The translations under genes were made by a program, and so were the position numbers. Shown here piece after piece: positions 15,862-23,800 of a DNA stretch of 32,109 bases. Every line of letters begins with the position of its first letter. The first letter of the stretch is position 1. The DNA comes from an uncultured Clostridia bacterium (GTDB taxonomy: Bacteria; Bacillota; Clostridia; Christensenellales; UBA1242): assembly GCA_937893125.1 (NCBI GenBank), contig CALBHW010000044.1:1-32109 (forward strand). Direction: 5' to 3'. The notes under the pieces are model-generated. The model made no database searches and was not told the DNA's origin. It worked only from the letters and a program-made list of their open reading frames with translations.

Positions 15862-16326
15862 TCAGTAATTGATTTTAGATTTTATGTTTTTATATTCGTC
15901 AAAAAGTTTTAATCCCGTGTCTCTATCAATATTTATCATACAATTTCGTAATTTTTCAGTTGACAAATTAAGCTTTTCATAAAATGCAACGTCGCGAAAT
16001 CCAATATCTTCGTTATCATTTATCGTGCAAGCGTAATAAATTTTTCCTATATTTGCCCACATTATCGCGCACAAACACATCGGACAAGGCTCACCCGTCG
16101 TATAAATGTCGCAACCCGACAAATCGAAACTTTTAATATTTTTGCACGCATTTCTAATGGCGTCAATTTCGCCGTGGCAAGTTGGGTCATTTTGGGAAAC
16201 AACCCTATTATGCCCCTTTCCAATAACTACGCCGTCTTTTACAACAACTGCGCCAAAAGGTCCACCGTCTAAAGCATAAATTCCTTTTCTTGCTTCTTCA
16301 ATGGCGAGTTTCATATAATCATTCAT
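15862..16326 (-). CDS. Guanine deaminase-like cytidine/deoxycytidylate deaminase-fold enzyme
   Basis: This small zinc deaminase of 154 residues is closest in pattern to Bacillus GuaD, which turns guanine into xanthine in purine salvage. The zinc site is H51-x-E53 (NDPTCHGEIDAIRNAC) and C81-P-M-C84 (EPCPMCLCAIMWANIGKIYYA). The segment DNEDIGFRDVAFYE matches the GuaD region that reads DAAEAGFDD. HAE is here HGE, a mild departure. TadA (tRNA adenosine deaminase) is the main alternative, but the C-terminal pattern and N-terminal GGPFGAVVV favour GuaD. AGAGGTG precedes the ATG and a TAAAAT lies at 16346-16351. The 240 bases to spoVB hold two direct repeats but no gene. Confidence 0.85.
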   Translation of the reverse strand: MNDYMKLAIEEARKGIYALDGGPFGAVVVKDGVVIGKGHNRVVSQNDPTCHGEIDAIRNACKNIKSFDLSGCDIYTTGEPCPMCLCAIMWANIGKIYYACTINDNEDIGFRDVAFYEKLNLSTEKLRNCMINIDRDTGLKLFDEYKNIKSKINY

Positions 16327-16398
16327 AAAACACCTCTTAAAGGCAATTTTATCACAAAAAACAGCAAAACACCAAAAAATATTGCATATATTTATTTT

Positions 16399-16457
16399 TA
16401 AACGCTTTTCACTTTTTCTCTATTTATTTAAAAAAACTTTACTTGATAAACGCTTTT
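16399..16457. repeat. Direct repeats TAAACGCTTTT x2
   Basis: TAAACGCTTTT occurs at 16399-16409 and 16447-16457 in the gap upstream of the guanine-deaminase-like gene. The 48-base spacing is a near-integer number of helical turns. Function unknown; it may be chance in AT-rich DNA. Confidence 0.3.
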
Positions 16458-16566
16458 TTGCCTAAACCTTTTTTAAACTTAGAACAATATTAACCTTACA
16501 CTTATGATGTTCGCTTTAAGACTTAATAGTTTTATTCAATTTTTAAGCACAAAAAAAATTTCTTAT

Positions 16567-18315
16567 CTAAACTTTTGCCACCTTTTTCTTTTTTCTAAAA
16601 AAAGTTGCTTGCTCTTCCTTTGTAAAACATCTAAACAAAACCAAACTCGCGAGATAAACCGTTCCGCCGACAAAAAAGGCAAAAAGGCTCGCAAAACGAA
16701 AACTTACAAAAACTTCACAAATCTTTAAAGCACCCACAATTGCACCCACCATAAAAGCACACGACAAAAGTGGAGCCACAAGGGCTTGATAGAGTGAAAG
16801 ATTTATTTTAACGATCTTTCTAAACTCCCACAAATTTATAAAGCTTGAAAGGAAGTAACAAATACAATTTGAAATCGCGACGCCAATAATTCCAAAAAAT
16901 TTAATTAAAAGCACTTCGCACGCAACTTTAACAACAAGCGACACAAGTAAACTTAAAACTGGCACATATGCTTTCCCAACCGCTTGTAAAAGTGCGGTCG
17001 ACATTTGAAGAATTGTAAGATACAAAACGCTTGAACTTGACAAAACAAGAAGTGTACTTGCAAGATTAAGTTCCGCGTCGCACAAAAAACTACCCGCATA
17101 CAAAAGTTGTAAAACATTTTTCGAAAATAACAAAAATACGATTACACATGGAAGGGCGACAATTAAATTTAACTTCAAAGTCAATTCCGCTTTTTTCGAA
17201 ACGCCTTCGTAGTCTTTTTGCGAAAGCGAGTACACAAGATAAGGCACGAGAGTCATACAAATCGACACGCTAAATGTCGACGGCAAGCTTACAAGTGTCC
17301 CCACAACGCCCGAATTTAAACCAAGCAGTCCCGTTGAAAAAAACTTATCAAACCCCATCGAAAAGAGCAAATTTACAACCAAAAAACTATCTATGACCAT
17401 ACTCGTAGGCAAAATTACTGACGACAAAATAAATGGAAGAGCATTTTTAAAAACTTCCTTGATTTCCAAAAAACTAAATCGTCTCTTTTTTGATAGTTTA
17501 GTCCCACAATCCGTAATTTTAGCCCCATTTTTTACAAATTTCGTGCCACAACTAAAAAAAGATTGCGGTTTTATAGATTTTTTTTGAATTGACTTGTTTT
17601 TTAAAATAGATGTTTTAAATGGTTCATTTTTCTTAGTTTTATTTCTCTTTTTTAAAGTAAAAGAAGCAAAATATTCCCCATTTTTTGCGCGAAAGTATAG
17701 GTAGTAAAAAACAAAAAATAAGCAAGAAGAAATTTCCGCTACGCTTACGCCTAAAATTGCCCCGAACGCGCCATAAAGCACACCTTTATTGATAAAAATT
17801 TTTGCCAAAGTAAGCCCAATTGCAAGTTTAAAAAGTTGGTCAATTATAGATGAAATTGCGCTGGGCGTCATATTTTGTAGTCCTTGAAAATATCCCCTAA
17901 ACGCACTGCTTATCGCGACTGCAACAAGCGCTGGCGCAAGAGCCAAATAGCAAATATACGCGTCAGCCATCCCCTGTAAACCTGCAATTATTTTTGATAA
18001 AAAACAAAGTCCCACAGCAAGAATTAACCCAATAGTAGAAAGTGTCAAAAGTGTAGACACAAAAAAAATAAAAGCGCCCCTATCGTCTCCTTGAGCGACC
18101 CTTTTACTGACCATTTTTGATGTCGAAACGATAAAAGAATTTGACACAAAAGTCAGCAAAAAAGCGTAAACTGGAAAAACCAAATAATAGACGCCAATTC
18201 CTTTTGCACTCAAGACATTAACAAGCGGAATTTTGTAAATCGCACCTAACATTTTACAAATTATTCCGCTTAAACTAAGAATAATTGCCCCGTACACAAA
18301 AGATTGTTTTTTCAT
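16567..18315 (-). CDS. spoVB: SpoVB/MurJ-family lipid flippase
   Basis: This polysaccharide-biosynthesis membrane protein of the MOP superfamily has about 14 helices. Such proteins flip lipid-linked cell-wall or spore-cortex precursors across the membrane. The N-terminal IICKMLGAIYKIPLVNVLSAKGIGVYY is the classical SpoVB/YabM pattern. At 582 residues it is longer than the usual 510-550. The extra length is a basic cytoplasmic insertion at about residues 215-277, which contains the short repeat CGTKFVK...CGTKLSK. The ATG has an AAAGGGA site that overlaps the end of spoVT, from which it is separated by 3 bases. The pairing with spoVT matches Bacillus spoVT-yabM. Assignment to family is firm; a sporulation role depends on whether the organism sporulates. 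Confidence 0.9.
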   Translation of the reverse strand: MKKQSFVYGAIILSLSGIICKMLGAIYKIPLVNVLSAKGIGVYYLVFPVYAFLLTFVSNSFIVSTSKMVSKRVAQGDDRGAFIFFVSTLLTLSTIGLILAVGLCFLSKIIAGLQGMADAYICYLALAPALVAVAISSAFRGYFQGLQNMTPSAISSIIDQLFKLAIGLTLAKIFINKGVLYGAFGAILGVSVAEISSCLFFVFYYLYFRAKNGEYFASFTLKKRNKTKKNEPFKTSILKNKSIQKKSIKPQSFFSCGTKFVKNGAKITDCGTKLSKKRRFSFLEIKEVFKNALPFILSSVILPTSMVIDSFLVVNLLFSMGFDKFFSTGLLGLNSGVVGTLVSLPSTFSVSICMTLVPYLVYSLSQKDYEGVSKKAELTLKLNLIVALPCVIVFLLFSKNVLQLLYAGSFLCDAELNLASTLLVLSSSSVLYLTILQMSTALLQAVGKAYVPVLSLLVSLVVKVACEVLLIKFFGIIGVAISNCICYFLSSFINLWEFRKIVKINLSLYQALVAPLLSCAFMVGAIVGALKICEVFVSFRFASLFAFFVGGTVYLASLVLFRCFTKEEQATFFRKKKKVAKV

Positions 18316-18318
18316 TTA

Positions 18319-18804
18319 TTATCCCTTTAAAAATGTACTTGCAAAAGTGACAAGAAGGTTAATCTGTGCAATTTTGACTTCGTCTTTTTCGTTTAAAAAC
18401 ACCGCCACACGCCCTTCCTCGTAGCCGTCATTTTTGAGTGCAAGTATGTACATATATTTTGTTCCAATGACATTTGATTCGCAATACTCTAAAAGCGGAC
18501 TATGACTAATTTTTTCAACCATTCCTTCTTGTTGAGCTAATTTTACACCTTTACTTGCTACGATTTTATCTTCATCACAAATAATATTTTGCACGCCCAC
18601 GCTATTAAAAATAGTGTCACACAACTCACTTGCAAATTCTACTCCGCCTTCAAGTTCGTAAAACTTTTTTATTACGATTTGTCTATCATCATTTATAATC
18701 ATTTCAACTGAACTACCAGTTTTTATTCCAAGAATTCTTCTCATTTCTTTCGGAACAACAACTCGCCCCAACTCATCAATTTTTCTGACCATTCCCATTC
18801 CCAT
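18319..18804 (-). CDS. spoVT: SpoVT/AbrB-type transcriptional regulator
   Basis: The N-terminal SpoVT-AbrB swapped-hairpin DNA-binding domain reads VRKIDELGRVVVPKEMRRILGI, close to SpoVT. The C-terminal two-thirds (about residues 55-161) corresponds to the GAF-like domain of SpoVT. In Bacillus SpoVT controls forespore genes. The start is set at the ATG at 18804 (161 aa), 7 bases after AGGAG. The longer frame to 18858 would begin upstream of the promoter (extended -10 at 18843-18851) and is therefore excluded. The gene precedes spoVB by 3 bases, so they are co-transcribed. It diverges from the plus-strand gene pair. Confidence 0.88.
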   Translation of the reverse strand: MGMGMVRKIDELGRVVVPKEMRRILGIKTGSSVEMIINDDRQIVIKKFYELEGGVEFASELCDTIFNSVGVQNIICDEDKIVASKGVKLAQQEGMVEKISHSPLLEYCESNVIGTKYMYILALKNDGYEEGRVAVFLNEKDEVKIAQINLLVTFASTFLKG

Positions 18805-18842
18805 AATTTTTCTCCTTTTTAATTTTAAATCCTTTTTGTTTA

Positions 18843-18851
18843 ATTGTAGCA
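18843..18851 (-). promoter_or_regulatory. Extended -10 promoter of spoVT
   Basis: TGC-TACAAT on the minus strand forms an extended -10 without a clear -35. Predicted start is near 18836, with a leader of about 32 bases containing AGGAG. Confidence 0.45.
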
Positions 18852-18889
18852 TATCCAAATTTATTAAAAATATTTAAACTTTTTACCTA

Positions 18890-18918
18890 TTGACACTAAA
18901 ATAATCAAATGTTAAAAT
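18890..18918 (+). promoter_or_regulatory. Strong promoter of the tandem paralog operon
   Basis: Consensus TTGACA (18890-18895), a 17-base spacer and TAAAAT (18913-18918) lie on the plus strand. Predicted start is near 18925, with a leader of about 27 bases that contains AAGAGG. It is the best housekeeping-type promoter in the window. Confidence 0.8.
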
Positions 18919-18951
18919 GTATATATAATTAAAGTAGTAAAGAGGTCTAAA

Positions 18952-19419
18952 ATGAAAAAATATAACACACTTGAATATCAACAAGAATTTTTAAAAGAAA
19001 ACGGTTTTAATTGGGATGGGCAGTCAAAAATGGATGTTTTTTACAATAAAAACCTTGTTAAATTAGAAGAAAACGGAAAGACTTTCACCGCATCACTTGA
19101 TGTTTCGCCAATTCAATTTAGAATTTACTCAGAAAATAGCGCGGGTCTTGCGACAGAATTCAATTCCAGTTTTTCTTTCTATAAAGATTTGTCAAAAGAA
19201 TGGATTACAAAAAATTGCAAAACATTCCCTCGCTCAAAAGATGTTTTGCTTGATATGTTAAAATCAAAAAAAGATGTAGTTTCAAAAGAAATTGACAAAA
19301 TTCACCCTATTGACCAAGAAAAACAAAACAAACTCAACGAAAATTTGCAAAACGCCCTTGGATATTTAAACGATTTAATTTCAATCGTAAAAGATGACGA
19401 AAAAGAAAGAGAGATGTAA
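18952..19419 (+). CDS. Uncharacterised protein, tandem paralog A
   Basis: This 155-residue soluble, charged protein has no signal or membrane helix, and I recognise no family. It is a paralog of the next gene. Both share KTF-x-A-x3-x2-P-x2-F in the middle, then DLSKEWI-x3-C-x2-FP (here residues 79-93), and a C-terminal helix (LNENLQNALGYLNDLISIV) with an acidic/basic end. AGAGG precedes the ATG. It is the first gene of the only plus-strand operon in the window, read from a near-consensus promoter and diverging from spoVT. The next ATG follows its stop codon without a gap. Function unknown. Residues 125-150 look able to form a helix that could mediate pairing with the paralog. Confidence 0.75.
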   Translation: MKKYNTLEYQQEFLKENGFNWDGQSKMDVFYNKNLVKLEENGKTFTASLDVSPIQFRIYSENSAGLATEFNSSFSFYKDLSKEWITKNCKTFPRSKDVLLDMLKSKKDVVSKEIDKIHPIDQEKQNKLNENLQNALGYLNDLISIVKDDEKEREM

Positions 19420-19938
19420 ATGAGAAAAAACATAACATATCATTTTGTCGACCAATTCTTAAGTAAATTTGGATTAGTTAATCAAGGGTCTAACCCGTTT
19501 AATATGGTAAATATAGATAGTCCAGTCGCAAAAACAAAGTTTTTTAGGCAAAACTATTTCATCAATTTTGCGCCCACTAACGGGGACAAGACATTTAAGG
19601 CTGAAATCAAATTTACACCTGCAACTTTTATTGTCTACAAAACAAACCCTTTAAATTTTAAGACGCTTGACGAACCTTATCTTGATTTATCAAAAGAGTG
19701 GATTGACGAACTTTGTGCCAACTTTCCCGAAGCAAAAGAAAGCATTGAAAGAACATTGCATTTTAATATTGAAGCCTTGAATTCTTCAAAATCGCAACAC
19801 TTAACTCTTCAAAACGAATCAGACGAATCACATTCAAAAATTTTTAGAGAAACTTTGGACAAAAAACTAAATTATTACACCGACCTTCTTACCTATGTCT
19901 TAAAAGAACATTCCAAAGAAAAAGAAAGGTCTTTATAA
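19420..19938 (+). CDS. Uncharacterised protein, tandem paralog B
   Basis: This 172-residue soluble protein is paralogous to the gene before it. Its copy of the shared motif DLSKEWI-x3-C-x2-FP lies at residues 89-103, preceded by KTFKAEIKFTPATFIVYK, and the C-terminal helix is FRETLDKKLNYYTDLLTYVLKEH. Sequence outside these blocks has diverged, so the duplication is not recent. It has an extra 10-15 residues before the shared core. The ATG follows directly on the TAA of the first gene, with AGAGAG just upstream, indicating translational coupling. A perfect 14-bp terminator begins at its stop codon. I do not recognise a function. Confidence 0.75.
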   Translation: MRKNITYHFVDQFLSKFGLVNQGSNPFNMVNIDSPVAKTKFFRQNYFINFAPTNGDKTFKAEIKFTPATFIVYKTNPLNFKTLDEPYLDLSKEWIDELCANFPEAKESIERTLHFNIEALNSSKSQHLTLQNESDESHSKIFRETLDKKLNYYTDLLTYVLKEHSKEKERSL

Positions 19939-19974
19939 AAAACAATACGGTTTTACTCCGTATTGTTTTTTTAA
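19937..19974 (+). terminator. Strong terminator, probably bidirectional
   Basis: A perfect 14-bp stem (19937-19950 with 19958-19971), a 7-base loop and T-runs on both strands. It overlaps the stop codon of paralog B. It lies between two convergent transcripts, so it likely also ends the minus-strand transcript coming from 20039. Confidence 0.95.
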
Positions 19975-20038
19975 TTTGTTGAAATCATTTTTCACGATTC
20001 CCTTCTATTTGAGAATAAAAATGCTAATAAAATGAACA

Positions 20039-20755
20039 TTAAATATCTTCAATGTTGATGTTTATGTCACCATCGTCGTCTACATCATCTTTTTTGTCGT
20101 TTAATATATCGTCACTGTTCTCGACTTCTGGCATATCTTCTGGCAATTGATCTACAAGGCGTTGTATCGCAAGGCTTACTGACCTATCTCTAAATCTATC
20201 AAACAAAATTCTTGCCTTTCTTTCGTTTGTATCCTCTTCAATAAGGTCTTTTTTTGCCATTTCAGCAGGGTCAAGTTCAAGGTCGACATACAAATTTTCA
20301 CACACATACTGGCTTAAAAACCAAAAATAATTAGACAAGTTTAGGTCGTTGTATTTAACAATTTGCCCCCATCTTTCACTATTCATAATCATAATTATAG
20401 CAGGGTCCATAAACGCTTTCATTTTTTGTGGAGCGAGTTTACTGCCGTTTCGCGCTGCAATAATATTCCATTCAAGAGACCTTTTATAATTGATTGGAAT
20501 AATATCCCCAAATCCGCGTTTATAAATATACCCCATATAGTCTTGCGACGGAATATGCCCCGCGCAAGCATATGCGCAAATTTGTTCCAATCTTTTTATG
20601 ATAATTTTCTTGTATTTTTGCTTATCATAACGTTCTTCTTCACTCACTGTTGGAAGCCACGCTCGAATACGCAAAAAAAGTTCCTGCTGGTCGTTGTAGT
20701 CAATTTTATCAAAGGTTTCCTTACTATAATAATTTTGATTATCAAATAAATTCAT
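20039..20755 (-). CDS. Sel1-repeat-like cytoplasmic protein with acidic tail
   Basis: This 238-residue protein has no signal or membrane segment. The central part (about residues 60-112: AGHIPSQDYMGYIYKRGFGD, then YKRSLEWNIIAARNGSKLA) fits the Sel1-type alpha/alpha repeat (A-x-LG-x-YxxG...Yx-A-x-W...AA-x-G). Such repeats usually mediate protein contacts. The C-terminus is strongly acidic (about 30 residues, mostly Asp, Glu and Asn). GGGAG precedes the ATG. It starts 47 bases after the 1484-residue surface protein with no terminator in between, so the two may share a transcript. Assignment to a repeat family is tentative and I infer no specific function. Confidence 0.65.
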   Translation of the reverse strand: MNLFDNQNYYSKETFDKIDYNDQQELFLRIRAWLPTVSEEERYDKQKYKKIIIKRLEQICAYACAGHIPSQDYMGYIYKRGFGDIIPINYKRSLEWNIIAARNGSKLAPQKMKAFMDPAIIMIMNSERWGQIVKYNDLNLSNYFWFLSQYVCENLYVDLELDPAEMAKKDLIEEDTNERKARILFDRFRDRSVSLAIQRLVDQLPEDMPEVENSDDILNDKKDDVDDDGDININIEDI

Positions 20756-20802
20756 CTATTTCTCCCGCTTTTTTATTTTTCTTGCGACTAAAAGCACCTA
20801 AA

Positions 20803-23800
20803 TTAGGTTGTATAAATATTTAAAATAAAGTCAAATTCAAAATCCAAGACATAATCTTTGTCTTCCACTTGATAACTAAAAATGATTTTAACTGCCACAT
20901 TTTCTTGTTCTTCAAGGCTAGAAGAAGCGGACCTTACAAGAAGATTACAAATTGAATAATTTTCGCCAACATTTGTTGCGTCCGCAAAATACTTTGCATC
21001 GTCAGGAGCGATTGTGAAACTTGCTCTTGTATACTTCCCGTCTTTTGCAAAATCTTTGGCTGGGAGGCTCAAACTTTGTCCATTTCGCGTCACCAAATAT
21101 TTTGTGTTATCGCCAAGGTCGATATTTTCGCCCGACTTATAACTTTGCGTTGCGTTAAAAACGATTTTTAAGTTTGCCTTTATTTTAACAACTTTTTCTA
21201 CATACAAAGTTCCGCCGTCTTGGAAGGTCATTTTGAAAACAATTTTGACAAATTTGTCGTCTTTTAGGTCAGTTGACTTAAAATTGAAAACCCCAATTGC
21301 GCCCGCCATAAATGTAAGGTGTTTACTCGCTAAAATAGTATCGTCGACGGCTTTTTCTGGGTCATTTATTTTCACCAAATCTTCTTCCGTCGCGTTTACA
21401 AAGCTATCAATTGTGACTTCAATGATATTAAGTTTATCCGCTTCAAAGGTAGACTCAAAATTTATGTTATTCCCTATTCGATATTCAATACCAGCAGTTA
21501 TTTCGTAATCTTCATTTTCATTTTTCGTTCCAAGAACAAAATCACTAGACAAATATTTTGATGTCACAGTTACATCGTTATAGACGATTTGCTTTGAAAT
21601 GTCACTATCTTTATACTTCAATGTAAGCGTTACAGTCACTTTTTCCGTTCCAGTCATAGTTTTGAAACTAATGAGAAGCGAATTATCTTTCACAATTGCA
21701 ATTTGGTTTTTACTCTCAACCGAAAGCGAGTAATCAAGCACACTTGTCGCATCATTTCCGTTATTTTTGTATTTGATTGTGGCAAAAGGAACATCAGTAC
21801 AAGGCGCTACAAAATTCTTTACATAGTCAATTTCAAACGCAGACAAAATTGTTTTACTGTACGAATCAACATTTGTCTCACCCACCTTAATTTTGACAGG
21901 GTTAGAGTTCGCGCCTTCGCCTGTATAGAAAACAAAAGTGCAGTCCTCGTCTTTCAAGAAGTTGCTACTAATTCTAAATTTTGTGTAGTTTTCGTTAACC
22001 GACAAATACTCTCTCATATCGGATGAAATCACACAATTTAGAATTTGATTTAACTTAACGTTGCCATTCCCGCTAATTTTAAAAATTCCATTAGAGCCAA
22101 AAAGGTCATATTCAGCGTTTGCCGTGCCGTTTAGGGTCAACCTATTCGTTTCAATTGTAATATTTAGTCCCTTAACATTAAAATACAAAACCGCGCCATT
22201 ATTTTCGTTTAATGCTTCATAAAGCACTCTTTCAAATGTTTGAGTGTCTTCATTCCATCTATAAAAACAATTCGTATCGTCCTTGTTCGATTCTGGAACA
22301 TAAATTCTAAGTTCATAGTACACGCCGTTAGCGTCATAAGGCACATTTTTAAACCTAATACTATTATTGTCAAGAGCGCAATAAAAACTTGGATTTTCAA
22401 TAATTTTGCCGTTTTTCCCGATTGTAAGCGCAAATTTGTTAGAACAAACAGATTTTACAAGGTCGATATCGTTTTCAGCATATTTCAATCCATAATTTAT
22501 TGTAAGTGTACGCTCCAAATTTCCGCCAGTCACTTGCCACGCGAGATTTCCTTCTCCGTCCGCATTTGCAACAATTGCAATTGGATTGTCATACGACCCG
22601 CCCGTATAATTGTGCTTAATTTCCGCATATTTAAAAACCTTATCAACGACTTCCACAGTCCAAGTATTACTATCAAAACTTCCGTCGTACACAAAAGTTC
22701 CATCAAACATTGCCCCACCCGCGCCGTCGATTTGAATGGTTATATCAAAGATATTTTCGAGTTCTACGTTATTAAATTTAATAGTGTAAACATTTCCAAT
22801 TGTATAACTAACTGTGTATCCAATTAGTCTATTTTCTTTATCCCTAACTTCTTCTAGTTCACCAAAAGTAATTGCGCTTGCATTTTGACTTCCTAGCGCG
22901 CGTTTTTGCGCGTCACTTAGTATCAAACTCCCTATTCTTTGACTTGCCAAAATTTTAATTCTACTATTTCCTTCATTTTTTCCAAGCTCAACAAGGCGTC
23001 TTAACGTTTCAAGTTGGTCAGAAGTGATAAATAGCACCCCAGAGCCGTCATTTTCATCAAATTTTGTATTTAAAGCCATATTCCCATATGGATTTTCGGT
23101 TGTGTAACTGTAAATTTTAAGCGAAGAAATGTCTTCATAAACATAAATATTAACATCGTCTTCCTTGCCCAAGAAATAGACTTCATTATCTTGATAAATG
23201 TTTTTTGCAACAATTGTAAAACTGCCGATGCCCGTTAGAGTTATTGGAGAATTTGTGTCAAGAAAAATATATTCTTCGTTCAAAATCGTCACAAAATCAT
23301 ATTCGCCCGCGATTGTTACACCATTTACACTCAAAACTGGGATTGTATTTTGCTTGTCCTCATTCAAATCATAAAATTTGACTTGCCTTAACTTTATTGT
23401 ATAAGTTGTTTCTGCAATTGTCACGCTGAAGAGTCCCGTATCAAAATCTGAAAGTGTCGATTTTTTATTAAGAGAACTTATCACAACTTCAACTTTTTCG
23501 TCCGCTTTAAAAGTAAACTGTGCACCGTCATCAAGGTAAGAAAGCCCGTCTTCTTTAAAGGTTATTGTGCAAGAATTCTCACCTTGCGTAAATGTCACTG
23601 CTGAATTGTTTAACCCACACCACGAATTAAGTGCGGTGAAATTTATAAGTTCCCCGCCTTCCGTTGGTGTAAATGAAAACTTTGTCATAAAGTTGCCATT
23701 TTTATCTGGGTAAAAAACAACACCTTCTTCTAGTCTTAAAAAGTAACCTATTGTATCAAAACTTGCATTTAACCCGTTTTTGTACACGATATCAAAGTCG

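Noticed and set aside
22240..22827. 195-codon open frame on the plus strand inside the giant gene
   Set aside because: It lies wholly antisense to a gene with a promoter and ribosome binding site, has no ribosome binding site of its own that I can see, and its translation looks like a shadow (many Ile, Asn, Arg and Lys, no domain).
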